Below are positions 10,981 to 22,604 of a stretch of DNA of 64,000 nt, piece by piece. The first letter of the stretch is position 1. Each line of letters starts with the position of its first letter. The translations under genes and the position numbers were made by a program. Origin of the DNA: Artemia franciscana (taxonomy: Eukaryota > Arthropoda > Branchiopoda > Anostraca > Artemiidae); contig NC_088880.1 of NCBI RefSeq assembly GCF_032884065.1, positions 31,833,298-31,897,297 of the forward strand, read 5' to 3'. A model generated the notes under the pieces. That model was not told where the DNA came from. It saw only the letters and a program-made list of their open reading frames with translations, and made no database searches.

Positions 10981-12467
10981 GAACAACTTTAGCGTAAAGA
11001 GCGGGGAGAAGGGAACAGCCCCTTTCATATACGGAGTAATTTCTGTTCGTTTTAAGTTTTAATGTCACTCCTTACTTTCAGTTTAAAAATCTTGTTTTTT
11101 TTATTTAATTTCTGAACGTTTTTGAATTAATGCATGTTTGATTTTGGCTCCCCACAGATGAATAATTAGAACGAAATTTGCGTATTGTTTTATTTTGCTA
11201 AATGGCTTTCTCTTAGTTTTGATCAGACGATTTTGAGAAAAATGGGTGGCAGAGGAGGCCTAGTTGCCCTCCAGTTTTTCGGTTACTTACAAAGGTAACT
11301 AGAATTTTTAATTTTCAACGAACGTCTTTATTAGTAAAAAATATACGTAACTTTAAATTAACTTACGTAGCGAACTTCTATATTAGTATATTTTTATTAT
11401 GTATATGACGGGGTTTACCCCCTCGTTAATACGGCGCTCTTCACACTAAAGCTTTAATTTTGTCCCAATTCTTTAGGAATGACCCCTGAATCACAAAGGC
11501 TGTAGAATTAATAATTGAAACTATTAAAAATACTTTAGCGTAAAGAGCAAGGCATTTAGGAGGAGATGAACCCCCCATATGTGTAATAATCTCTGTTCGT
11601 TTTAAGTTTTAATGCTGGTCCTTACTTTCAGTTGAAAAAACTTTTTCATATTTAATTCTTCATTGTTTTTTTTTAAATAATGCTAGAAAGTCCTGCACCC
11701 CTTTTATGCAAATTGTCTTCACCCATGACAAATTCCTCGATGGAAAGTTCCCCAAACATATCCCCCACTTCTAAACCCCTCCCACCAACCAAAAATTCCC
11801 CTGAAAACGTCTGTACACTTCCCAATAACCATTACTATGTGTAAATACTGGTCAAAGATTGTAAATTGCAGCCCCTCCCCTGGGGACTGTGAGGAGTAAT
11901 TCAGCCCCAAAGACATAGTTATTGTGTCTTTCGACTATGCTGAACAAAATGGCTATCTCAAAATTTTGATCCGTTGACTTTGGGGGAAAATGAGCATGGG
12001 AGGGGGCCTAGGTGCCCTCCAATTTTCTGGTCACTGAAAAAGGGCACTAGAACTTTTAATTTTCGTTAGAACGAGCCCTCTCGTGACATTCTAGGACTAC
12101 CTGGTCGATACAATCACCCCTGAAAAAAAACACGCACCCGTGATCGGTTCCACATTCCTGTAGATAGTAGCTTGAAACTTCTACAGTGGGGTTCTCTGAT
12201 ACGTTGAATGCGATGGTGTGATTTTCGTGTGATCCTATGACTTTTAGGTGGTGTTTTCCCCAATTTTCCAAAATAAGGCAAATTTTCTCAGGCAGGTAAC
12301 TTTTGTTGAGTAAGACTAAATTTGATGAAACCTATATGTTTAAAATCAGCATAAAAATTCGATTCTTTTGATGCATCTATTAGTATCAAAATTCCATTTT
12401 TTTAGAATTTCGTTTGCTATTGAGCCGGGTCGTCCCTTACTACAGTTCGTTACCACGAACTGTTTGA
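10981..12467 (+). mobile_element. Family A element, copy 3 (left end missing)
   Basis: Starts abruptly inside the first foldback ('ACTTTAGCGTAAAGAGCGGG') and so lacks the left motif. It then carries the second foldback (about 11345-11600), the conserved right part and a right end with one change in the reverse motif, and finishes with the hairpin at 12443-12462 and TTTGA. The body is otherwise collinear with copy 2. Confidence 0.7.
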
Positions 12468-12473
12468 CCATCA

Positions 12474-12600
12474 ATGCATCAGAGCACCTTTCTATTTCTG
12501 GAAGATTCAGTTTTAGGGTTAGGAAAGCTCGTAGAGCATCTTCATGATTATAGAAATACCACATTGTTCTAACAACCCATTTAGCCAAAAGGCCAAAATA
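12474..12600 (-). pseudogene. Short coding-like stretch abutting family A
   Basis: Directly beyond the family A end, the minus strand has an open run containing 'WVVRTMWYFYNHEDALRAF' and then LTLKLNLPEIERCSDALMV. The composition is convincingly protein-like but it stops at the transposon boundary, and there is a stop a few codons upstream. It may be a host exon or another transposon's gene cut by the insertion. I do not recognise the family, and neither edge has a clear splice site. Confidence 0.25.
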
Positions 12601-12604
12601 TATA

Positions 12605-13685
12605 ATTACATTTAGTTTGACTAGCCTTTGTCCTGCACATTGAGCTAGCCTTCGCTACTTTATAACCTGGAAATGACTAAAAACAAATAATATACTATAA
12701 ATATACAAATAACATACAAATAAATTTTAAAATATGCTACTTTCTAGAAACATTTAGAATATATCCAAAGAAAGTTAAGCCATTAATAAGAATTCAGGCT
12801 GGAAAAGAATTAAAGCTATACATCTTTTTCAAATTTATCTAGCCTCGTTAGGTGGCCAGAAGCTTTCAATTCCTTTAAAGCACTTGAGTTTTACAACTTG
12901 TCCGATTGTCATTCTCTTTGGTACAATCCCAGAGAACCCTGATCCCATCTATATGACAGAACCAATGTTTATTTCTGTCAGCCAAATGTAAAATATAAGA
13001 CCAACAGAGAAGGGGTGGTGGGTAGAAGGATTAACTCCAATCAATAATTATTTTTTAGCCCCTCCAAAACATATATGATGCTTTTGGAGTCACAAACTCA
13101 GACAATGGCTTACTTCTCTTTCGAGAGGGATTAGTATGTTTCTAAGAAAATTGCTTGACCCTATCTTAAACATTTGTTATACCCTACTTTTGACGGGATA
13201 GAGAAATCTGTGTAGCTCTTATGGTAGGTTTTTTTTATTCATAGCGGAGTCATTGCATATTCAAGGTAATGCAACTGGCAACGATTAAAATATTTTGCGC
13301 ACACAAAAAAAGGAATTGGTAAATTTTATGCCAACTATAGAGCCACATACCAGACACCCTAGCTTTGTTTTCTTTGGTTTCAAAATGCGATTTTCGGCTT
13401 TTTCTTTAGCGGGGGGGGGGGGGTTTCTATGGTGTTGTGTTGCCAATCTTTTGAACGAATTATTAGATCGTTTCAAATCTACAATAATGCAAGTAGTAAA
13501 GATCCAAAAATTGGAAACTTTATAGAATTTTAAGTAAAACGGGAAAATATCAAGAGATCTCCAGGGTTGGCGTTCCTTAAAGATATCCCTGGGTATATAA
13601 TAGACTTAAGAAATATACGTTTTCACCATAGGTTTAAGTTTACCAAATGATTTTGATCATTCGGCCATATAATATGGTGGTGTAC
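12605..13685. other. No gene recognised; poly-G tract
   Basis: AT-rich spacer containing a 13-base G run (13411-13423). Open frames across the G run on both strands look like chance products. Confidence 0.4.
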
Positions 13686-13689
13686 ACAA

Positions 13690-13820
13690 CTTTTAGTAGA
13701 ATGGTCAGGAAGGAAATGGGTCAATACAGATTGGAATGGACGAGGAGCGTGCGTCGCCGCGTTGGGCTCAGGCGGCACAGTACTACAGCGAGTTGTTAGT
13801 AGTAGTAGTAATAGTAGTGT
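13690..13820 (+). mobile_element. LINE 3' end (RTE-like), with (AGT)n tail
   Basis: The reading frame MVRKEMGQYRLEWTRSVRRR-VGLRRHSTTASC, then stop, is the characteristic last stretch of a common RTE-like arthropod LINE ('GWRRSVRSCVGLRRLGAAVSC' as I recall it). It is followed directly by a trinucleotide tail 'GTTGTTAGTAGTAGTAG'. Only about 130 bp remain: a strongly 5'-truncated insertion. Confidence 0.65.
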
Positions 13821-13974
13821 AAGAACTTTTTTAAGCGGTTTTTCCTCTCTCCTACCTCATAAGAGGTAAATAAGCTTCTGTAGATATGAACCAACCCAAA
13901 TCTAAAAAGAATTTAAATGGCTCCTTTTCACTTACATATTTGAGCCATTACAAATTTATGCATTACAAGAGTGT

Positions 13975-14165
13975 AATCAGGGGTACTGATTCACGAAAAT
14001 TAAGGGGGTTATAGATTTTTAATAAAGAGACAAAAAGAATGTTTTTAAATATATAGGGGGACAATTTTGGTTTTTCTATAAAAAAAATGAAAACAAAAAA
14101 AGGTAATTTTCAACCCTAAGGAGGGTAGTTGCTCCCATCCCTTTGATCCACCTTCCCACAAGACC
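13975..14165 (+). repeat. Dispersed repeat D, copy 1
   Basis: Shares the opening 'GATTCACGAAAAT' followed by a G-run, a central 'AAAGAGACAAAAAG' and a T-rich stretch, and the closing CCCCC-rich end with two further copies near 21.5 and 22.4 kb. No coding potential. Confidence 0.55.
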
Positions 14166-14838
14166 CGTTTATAATAGATGCTATACCTCACCTCGTATTT
14201 CGATAAAAGAACAATGAATGTCTATTCTTGCAAAAAAAGGATAAAGAAAATACTAACCGAGATGGTTAAAAATTTGTAAAACTCCATAGTATTATTTCAG
14301 TCACATGCCATGCACAAGCCAAAATTTGTTTGTCCAAATCCACAGGTTTCTTCTCCAATTTGCTCAAACAAGTTTTCCATTAGTTTGTGCTGACGCCCTT
14401 AAAACTCAAAATACCGTATGCCAATAATAAAAAGAGGCTGATTTAACGGTACAAATGTAAAGCAAAGCAGTCACTGCCCTAAGTGTTTCTGTAATGTACC
14501 TAAAAAATTTTAATCAATTTACCACAATTAAGTCAAGGTTACCTATAAAGTTTGATTTCCATTTAAATGGGCCATTGGCCATAGAGATGATAGTGCAATG
14601 CAATGACAGATTTTATTACCATCAATTTGGTAATATCCTTTTATGCTCAGTTTTCCTACTATCATCACGGTTTTCTTAGTTTTTTTTTTCTTTTTTTTTT
14701 AACTAATTCATGTGACCAAAAACAAAACTTTACATGTACATCATAATAAATAATTGGCGTTTGTTTCTTTAATTGACATCCCTTTTCTTTTTTTTTATTT
14801 TCTCATTTCAGCCTTAATATTGTTGTTAAATAAACCAA
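14166..14838. other. No gene recognised
   Basis: AT-rich with several poly-T runs. Nothing supported. Confidence 0.4.
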
Positions 14839-14839
14839 A

Positions 14840-16313
14840 CACATTTTTTTTCAAATGAAGTTAAAAACGGACACTAAAAAAAATGAACAGAAATTATTCG
14901 TTATATTAGGGCTGCCCCCCTTCTCAGCCCCACCCTCTATACTTTTAAGTTCGACTTTTTGTCAGAACTCTGTAAGAACGACTGCTCAAACGCAAGTACT
15001 ATTGAGTTGAAGTAAAAATATTTTTTAAAGCACTATTAAGCTTTAGCATACATAACGGGGGTATTGGAGGGAGCGGCCCTCCCATTTATGGAAATACTCC
15101 TCTTGTTTCCGCAAGTACCATTGAGATGAAGTAAAAATATTTTTAAAGCCCTATTAAGTTTACCATACATAGCGGGGGTATTGGAGGGAGCGGCCCTCCC
15201 ATTTATGGAAATACTCCTCTTATTTCCGCAAGTACCATTGAGATGAAGTAAAAATATTTTTAAAGCCCTATTAAGTTTACCATACATAGCGGGGGTATTG
15301 GAGGGAGCGGCCCTCCCATTTATGGAAATACTCCTCTTATTTCCGCAAGTACCATTGAGATGAAGTAAAAATATTTTTAAAGCCCTATTAAGTTTACCAT
15401 ACATAGCGGGGGTATTGGAGGGAGCGGCCCTCCCATTTATGGAAATACTCCTCTTATTTCCGCAAGTACCATTGAGATGAAGTAAAAATATTTTTAAAGC
15501 CCTATTAAGTTTACCATACATAGCGGGGGTATTGGAGGGAGCAGCCCTCCCATTTATGGAAATACTCCTCTTATTTCCGCAAGTACCATTGAGATGAAGT
15601 AAAAATATTTTTAAAGCCCTATTAAGTTTACCATACATAGCGGGGGTATTGGAGGGAGCGGCCCTCCCATTTATGGAAATACTCCTCTTGTTTCCGCAAG
15701 TACCATTGAGATGAAGTAAAAATATTTTTAAAGCACTATTAAGTTTACCATACTTAGCGGGGGTATTGGAGGGAGCGGCCCTCCCATTTATGGAAATACT
15801 CGATTGTTTTTCAAATCATACATAGGCCTAACCAGGTATGACTAAAGCTAAAACCTTTATATGTAAATTTCTTTCTAGCATCTAAAATTGATAGGGTAAA
15901 ATTTGTCTGAGGATTAATGCAATTTCTCAGGCCCTTAATTTATTTATGAAATAAAAAATAACAAGTGACTAAGTGATCAGACGCATTTGACAAAATGATT
16001 AGCGGACTATTAGCAAGAATGAATTTGAACCTTCAATTCACAAATGAACTTCATTTGAACTTCATTCACAGAATGAACTTCAATTCGCAAATGAAAAAAC
16101 ATACTCCAGAAAGTGCCTCCACCTTTTCGATCCATGCAGCAAATTTTATCAGGCTCGTAACTTTGTTGGGTGACTTTAAAGTTAACGAATCTTGTACCTA
16201 TGGAATTACCATAAGAATTTGATTCTTTTAATACTACCTAAACTTTTTTTTTAATTTTTTATTCATACAAGGACGAGTCACTCCTACTTACAGTTCATTA
16301 GAACACGAACGTT
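14840..16313 (+). mobile_element. Family A element, copy 4, with expanded internal minisatellite
   Basis: A diverged family A copy. The left side shows 'AATGAACAGAAATTATTCG' and the G/C-rich foldback arm. The right side shows the degraded end 'GACGAGTCACTCCTACTTAC' followed by a decayed form of the terminal hairpin, 'CAGTTCATTAGAACACGAAC'. Between them the right arm of the foldback has been amplified into the 117-bp minisatellite listed separately. Confidence 0.6.
14990..15801. repeat. 117-bp minisatellite, seven units
   Basis: The phrase 'CATTGAGATGAAGTAAAAAT' recurs at about 15001, 15120, 15237, 15354, 15471, 15588 and 15705. The period is exactly 117 bp after the first, slightly longer unit. 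Units are nearly identical in the middle and more diverged at both ends. Each holds the short palindromic core GGGAGCGGCCCTCCC. Because 117 is a multiple of three, a long minus-strand open frame of 39-residue repeats crosses the array; this is a by-product, not a gene. Confidence 0.9.
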
Positions 16314-16419
16314 TAATATACAAAACACAAAGCCAAACATTTTTAATTAAAAGTCGATAAAAAAGCCTTAGTAAAACACATGCAATATATATAACATGCA
16401 ATACAATAATTGTTATAAC

Positions 16420-16804
16420 ATGCAATATATAATTGTCCATGGGAAAAACAATCCGTATTCAGATCTATACCTCATTATTCTAATGATTGCCCTTGAGCCT
16501 TGTTGATGATGATTGCTAATCGAACATTCCCTGTGTCCCCGTCGTCATTTATATATCCCCCTGTGCCCCCCCGGCGTCCCCGTTGTAGTTCTGTCCCTGT
16601 GTCCCGGTCGTCATTTACATTCCCTGTGTCCCGGTCGTCATTTGTGTCCCGGCGTTTTTTTTCTTTTTAGTTTTTTACCTTTTTATATTTTTTTCCTTTT
16701 TTTAAGTTTTTTCTTTTTAGGTTTTTTCTTATTTTAGCTTTTTTCGCGCCATATTAGTTACGCGCCATTGTAGTTGTGTCCCTGTGTCCCACCTGCGAAA
16801 ATAG

Positions 16805-16847
<43 letters not shown>

Positions 16848-17110
16848 GTTTGTAAAACTTGTAAATATACAACATTCTTCGCTGTCCCATTGTCTGTGCA
16901 TATAAATAGATTGTCAGGTTTACCGACTCTTGAACATGCAACATATAATTGTCCATGGGAAAAACAATCCGTATTCATATTTATACCTCATTATTATAAT
17001 GATTGCCCTTGAGCTTTGTTGATGGTGATTGCTAATCGAACATTCCCTGTGTCCCGGTCGTCATTTATATTCCCTGTGTCCCGGTCGTTATTTGTGTACC
17101 GGTGTCCCAG
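16420..17110 (-). mobile_element. Helitron helicase C-terminal fragments, two copies
   Basis: The minus strand encodes the end of the Pif1-like helicase of Helitrons. The right copy (about 16844-17046) reads NVRLAITINKAQGQSL, then GINMNTDCFSHGQLYVACSR, VGKPDNLFICTDNGTAKNVV and a terminal stop. The left copy (about 16420-16530) repeats the first two thirds. AQGQSL and the FSHGQLYVACSR block are helicase motifs V/VI of the family. Both copies carry the same pair of stops after QSL, so both come from one already defective source. A minisatellite ('CCTGTGTCCCGGTCGTCATT') follows each copy. The Rep domain and the helicase N-terminal part are absent. Confidence 0.8.
16806..16844. repeat. (AT)n microsatellite
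   Basis: About 39 bp of AT dinucleotide directly downstream of the helicase stop on the minus strand. Confidence 0.95.
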
Positions 17111-17258
17111 TCTGTAATTTCGTCAGTCGACAAACAACTTCATGACTACATACAGCTCAATCCTTATAATGACGTCAGTCAACAAACATGACGTCAGTCG
17201 ACACACAAACATGACGTCAGTCAACTGACAAACAACTTATTTTTATATATATAGATAG

Positions 17259-17990
17259 ATACCCATTGATTACAGGAATGCTTTACAATAGCCACCGCCA
17301 TAGCGTTGCCTAAGTAAAAAGTGACGTAGGCACAATGTATTATTTTTTTCACAAGAAACTTCGCATAGAAGGAATTGTCGCTTAAACTTTAGAAAGAGCT
17401 CATTCAATTGCAAGTTGAAAGTTCTAGTGCCCTTTTCAAGAGTCAAAAGTGATTCGAGGGCGACCAGCCCCCCTGCAACAAACGTCCATCATTTCACCAA
17501 ACACATCCAATCAATAGTAAAGGCCCTTTGGATCTCGTGACAGCGATAGGCACTACTCTTTTCTTCTTCTCTATTAATCACGAAGAAGTTTAATGGCGAT
17601 TCCCTGAAGAAGAAAATACCCATTGATTACAGGAATGCTTTATCACAGCCACCACCATAACACTGCCTAAATAAAAAGTGACGTGGGCACAATGTATTTT
17701 TTTTTGGTTTGTTTGTTTTTTTTTAACAAGAAAGTTCGTATAGAAAGAGTTGTCGTTAAAAATTTGGAAAGATGTCATTCGATTGAAAATTGAAAGTTCT
17801 GGTGACCATTTCAGGAGATTCAAAAGTGATTCGAGGGCAACCAGCCACCCTCCCCCCAAAACACACGTGCATCGTTTCCCCAAACAAATCCAATCAGTAG
17901 TATAGACACTTTGGATCCCATGATAGCCATAGGCACTACTTTTTTATTCTTTCACCATTAATCACGAAGATGTTTAACGGTGATTTCCTC
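17259..17990. repeat. Tandem duplication, unit about 357 bp
   Basis: Two head-to-tail copies start at 17259 and 17616 with 'ATACCCATTGATTACAGGAA' and share 'AGTCAAAAGTGATTCGAGGG' and 'ATTAATCACGAAGA'. Parts of the unit ('GTTGAAAGTTCTAGTGCCC', 'GAGTCAAAAG') match the repeat cluster at 28.0-28.9 kb, so both belong to one wider family. Confidence 0.8.
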
Positions 17991-17994
17991 AAGA

Positions 17995-18970
17995 CGGAAG
18001 TATTATCGATTACACACACCTGTCTCTTGCGTAGCAGGGAATGTTTTTTTGGACTTCTATATCAACCCAATGTACTATTGGAGTTGCTAATATCTCATTT
18101 GGCATCATTCCAAGAATATATATCCCGATTTCCGAGAATTTCTTGGTATGTTTCCCAGAATTTCAAAGATGCGTTACATAATATTGCTTAATCGTTCATG
18201 CTGTCAATGAAACAATACAATACGTCCTGTGACAACCCTTACATTTGGTCTTTGAGATAACAAAATAAGCCAACAACATTTTTATCTTTTAAGCAGTTTT
18301 CTGTGGATTTTATGACATTTATGTCTCATGTAAGAACGTGAAACCCATTATTTTCTATGGTAAAAGAAAGAAACGTTACTCAACTGAGCCAACTAGCCAC
18401 TGATGGTATTATGTTCTTAAAATTACATTCTAGGTAATCAATGTATTGTTTCTGGGACGCTAGTCAACTGGTTTAAAGCGTCACTATATCATAACAAATT
18501 AATTGCGCAATTGATTTCTCAATTGGAGTTGGATGTATGGTATATGCTATCAGTGATTTGTTGTTGGGCACCTTTTTTGGCATCAACCCAAGAATATGCA
18601 TATCATGGTGATTTGAGATGCTTGCTCGAAAGACATATTCATTTAATGGTTAATAAAACTTGTTTCGATGTCCAAATATTGTAATGACTACAACCGGTCA
18701 GGTATCATTTTTGTAAAATAACGGTCATGGGCACATTAGTTTTCCATTACCAGGGCTTGGGCATAAGTTTGGGTTCCCACATTCCCATCCCATCCCAGCC
18801 CCCCTGTCCCCCTTCAGGGCCCCAACGACCCCACTTATTTTTTTAACTTCGAAATTTTTGGGAGGGCCTTGCATTTTTTAGGGACTTAATTTTTTGGGGG
18901 GGACTTAGATTTATTTTTTAAGACTTAGATTTTCTTTGGGGGAACTGACCTTTCTTCTTTTTGACACACA
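17995..18970. other. No gene recognised
   Basis: Unique-looking AT-rich sequence. Short open frames without splice context. Confidence 0.4.
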
Positions 18971-18974
18971 GAAG

Positions 18975-19665
18975 CACCGTCAAACGTATCGCTCACAATA
19001 TCATAATCTCCAGTTTAAGTAGGTAGTTTCACTGAAATGTTTCCCACATCAACTCCTTGAACAAAAAGACATGTTTCAAAACATTTCAAATGTTCATCTA
19101 TAGGCCAATCCCCCTCTTCCCAGTTACAAACCACACCTACACAAAGAGCACACTGAGCCTGGTCACTGTGCCCAACAAAAAGAATCCATCATTAAAATCC
19201 TTTAACTACTTTTCATTAAACATCCTTAGTCTAACATCCTCTCATTTATGAGCACTACCTTTTGCTTGTGACAGTAAAGCTCGGGAGGTATACCTTGGTG
19301 GTTGCAGACAAAAATTAACATAGTTATGACTGTATATTCTTGATCCTATGTATCGCTCAAAAATTCCGTATCCTCCAGTTAAAGCAAGAAGTTTCACTGG
19401 AATAATTCAAACATCAACTCACTGAACAAAAGGGCATGTTTCAAAGTGTCTTCTATGCTCATCTATGGGCACATCCCCCTCTTCCCAGTTTCCAACCAGA
19501 AAAAGCACATGGTCACAGCACATGGAACCTGGTCACTGTGGTCAAAAAGAAAGAATCGAGCTCATGCGAGTGCTTAAGTATCAATGAAATTCTTTGACGA
19601 CGTTCCATTTTTGTAATTAGTCTAACACCCTCTCGTTTACGAGCACTGCATTTTTCCTGACCAAG
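18975..19665. repeat. Two diverged direct copies, about 370 bp apart
   Basis: Copy 1 (about 18979-19275) and copy 2 (about 19350-19662) share 'GTATCGCTCA', 'AGTTTCACTG', 'CATCAACTC', 'GACATGTTTCAAA'-type sequence, 'CCCCCTCTTCCCAGTT', 'CCTGGTCACTGTG' and 'TAGTCTAACA'. The divergence is roughly 20% by eye. Neither copy has a long open frame. Confidence 0.65.
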
Positions 19666-19849
19666 ATTTTCAGTATGATACATTTTAAAACTTCTTTGTC
19701 ATGATATGTGCAACTGTATGATGCCTAGTCATTGAAAATGGTTTCTTATATCATTCCTGTGCACAAGTAATATTGATCGAAAACATACAATAAACCAACT
19801 ACTATCGGTGACCAAGCACAGGGTACCAATGAGACGGCCACATATAAAA

Positions 19850-20104
19850 GAACAAACAACTACTCAGACAAAGAGGCACAGAGAGAGACGAAAACACATA
19901 CAAACTCGCAAAGACAGACACAAAGACATGCAGACAGACACTCAGACAAACAGGCACAGAGATAGAGAGACAAGCAAACAGTCAGACACACAGGGACAGA
20001 GAGAGAGAGAGAGAGAGAGAGAGACGAATATGCAGACGAAAACACAGTCAGACACACAAAGACAGACAGAAAGACAAGCGAAAACCCTTGCAGACACATA
20101 GGCA

Positions 20105-20140
<36 letters not shown>

Positions 20141-20524
20141 TAAGCAAACATCCGCTCCGACATATTGGCAGAGAGAAAGAAAGAGAATAACACATAAAAG
20201 CACATAGAGTCAGACACACAAACACACAGACAGACACAGAAACAAGCTAACACCCACGCAGACGCACATGCACAGAGAGAGAGAGAGACAAGAAAACACC
20301 CGCTCAGACAAACAGGGACAGAGAGAGAGAGAGAAAGAGAGAGATAAAACACATACAAACACATAGAGTCGGACAAACACAGACACATAGATAAAAACAG
20401 AAACAAGCAAACACCCACTCAGACACAAAGAAACTGATATCGAGAGAGACAAAAACAGATAAAAACACACAGAGTCAGACACAGACACAGAGACAATCAA
20501 ACGCCACTCAGATATACATGCACA

Positions 20525-20579
<55 letters not shown>

Positions 20580-20606
20580 ACAAACAGCCGCTTAGCCACA
20601 CAAACG

Positions 20607-20701
<95 letters not shown>

Positions 20702-20703
20702 GG

Positions 20704-20738
<35 letters not shown>

Positions 20739-20743
20739 TGAGT

Positions 20744-20785
<42 letters not shown>

Positions 20786-20985
20786 AAACACTTAGAAACA
20801 AACAGAGTCAGAAACACAAACATACAAAGACAGACACGGAGACAAGGGAACACCCACTCAGACACACTGGCATAGACAGAGAATGACACAAATACACATA
20901 GAAACACACAGAGTCAGATACACAACACACAGAGAAAAACACAGAGACATGCAAACACCCGCTCAGGCACAGAGAGAGGCAACAT
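19850..20985. repeat. GA/CA-rich minisatellite with long (GA)n runs
   Basis: A purine-rich plus strand built from a loose ~90-100 bp unit ('CACATAGAGTCAGACACACA' ... 'GAAACAAGCAAACACCCACT' ... (GA)n). The GA part is expanded in several units; the longest runs lie about 20527-20574, 20618-20692 and 20710-20782. The Ser/Leu-rich minus-strand open frames are artefacts of this composition. Confidence 0.9.
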
Positions 20986-20999
20986 GTGCATGTTACAAC

Positions 21000-21090
21000 T
21001 GCTATCAATACTGCTGTTACTACTACTGCTAATATAAAACTACTACTGCTACTACTTCTCCTTCTACTACCACTACTACTATGTTACTAG
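21000..21090. repeat. (ACT)n-rich trinucleotide tract
   Basis: Interrupted ACT/TAC triplets such as 'TACTACTACTGCTAATA' and 'CTACTACCACTACTACTA'. It may be the tail of a lost LINE copy, as other LINEs here end in such triplets. Confidence 0.7.
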
Positions 21091-21474
21091 TGCTATGAAG
21101 GCTAGTAGCGTAAGGGCTTTACCGTACTTTAACAGGGACTACGTAGCCCCTCAGTCTCAAGTTCAAGGTCATGGGTAAAACCAAGGGATGTTTTGGTCAA
21201 CTATGTAAGACCTTGGGCAAAACTCTAACATTTAAGTTATACATTTACAACAGGGCTGAAATTCCTAGAGAGAGAGGTGCTTTATATCACATCGTCTTCT
21301 GACAAGAATTCATACCCTTGTCTGGCTATTAAAATGTCATTCCTTAGCATATTCATAAGAAAAAATCCAGTCACGGCTCTCAGCTGAGCATTTTTCTAAC
21401 TAGCGTCTTGAAAGTTTTTCTCTAGTTTAACATTCCCTTACCAAATTCTTCAATCTTGACAATATGTGACACAG

Positions 21475-21660
21475 GGGCATCGATTCACGAAAATGTAGGA
21501 AGAAAAGGGAGAGATTTTTAGTTTTTTACGAAGATACAAAGTGTTTTTCAAAATTCGAAATTTGGGGGAGGACTTGTGTTTTTTTTAATAAAAATAAAAT
21601 AAAAAGGCATTTTCAAAATCTAGATTCACCCCCAACTGGCCAACCAGACGAGAGAGTCAA
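21475..21660 (+). repeat. Dispersed repeat D, copy 2
   Basis: Opens with 'GGGGCATCGATTCACGAAAA' and continues through 'CAAAATTCGAAATTTGGGGG' and a poly-T/poly-A part to a C-rich end, like copy 1. Confidence 0.55.
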
Positions 21661-22434
21661 AATTCTTTACCCCTTGTTTGGCTAGATAGAAGAACAGTGA
21701 GTTGAAAATCAATAGATATTGCTGAAGGCGTAGTTCTAATTTTGAGTTGAAAAGAGCAAGGGAAACTAGGAGGGTCATTCATAGTCAAGTTTTCTATTCG
21801 AGTTCAAACACATTTGTGCTATACTGCCACCGTGCAATGCTCTGCATGCTTCCGTTTTTTACAATCTTTTGTTGTAGATGCTGCGATAATAAATTTTAAT
21901 GGAAGTTCATCTCGGATCAGTGAGATCGCAGCTGCGTCACCCTAATCTCAAGCTTTGGGTCATTTTTTCCAGTGGATTGTCATATTCTTCCAAATCCTTG
22001 CTTAAACTAAGCTTTATTTTAAGTGAACTATTAAGCACTTCTAAAATTTTCTAGAATTTCAATCAAAGCGTAAAAAAATAAGCAAATGAAAAATCTCCAC
22101 GCAAATTTTGCTTTTAAAAAACAAACAATATGCCCCTAAAGCTTGGGGCCCCTAAGCGTCTGCCTATACTATCGTTCTGGGCAATACAGTCTTAGATGTG
22201 GTGCATAAAAATTTTTCTGGTAGTTTTGGAGCAAGAGCTACATAACAAAGCATGGTTAATCACTGATTACCTACCCCAATAATGGATGCCCAGAGGCATT
22301 TAATCATTGCCATCTTCGATGAAGTAATTACGCCTCTGGAAACACGACACTAGATGACGACTCCCACTACTAGAGTATCCTTGCGTCTATTGGGTCCTAT
22401 AGTCTATTAGGATAGATTTTGTCCTACATTCGTG

Positions 22435-22600
22435 GCATCAATTCACGAATAAGGGGGTGGGGGGAAGCAAAATATATTGTTCAAAATCTAAAAGAAGACA
22501 TTTTTCAGTGAAAATGCGCCAAAAAAAGTAATTTTAAAATCTGCAACAATAATCTAAGGAATTACACACACCCGCCCCCCCCCCCCCCCCCCCCAATGTT
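22435..22600 (+). repeat. Dispersed repeat D, copy 3, ending in poly-C
   Basis: Opens with 'GGCATCAATTCACGAATAAG', continues through 'TTCAAAATCTAAAAGAAGAC' and ends in a C tract of about 20 bases (22575-22594). Confidence 0.55.
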
Positions 22601-22604
22601 GATG

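Noticed and set aside
15036-15638. 200-codon minus-strand open frame with 39-residue repeats
   Set aside because: It is the translation of a 117-bp minisatellite whose period is a multiple of three; identical DNA units explain the open frame without any protein selection.
19860-21008. Several long Ser/Leu/Cys-rich minus-strand open frames
   Set aside because: They overlap each other in different frames and are all translations of (TC)n/(TG)n-rich DNA.
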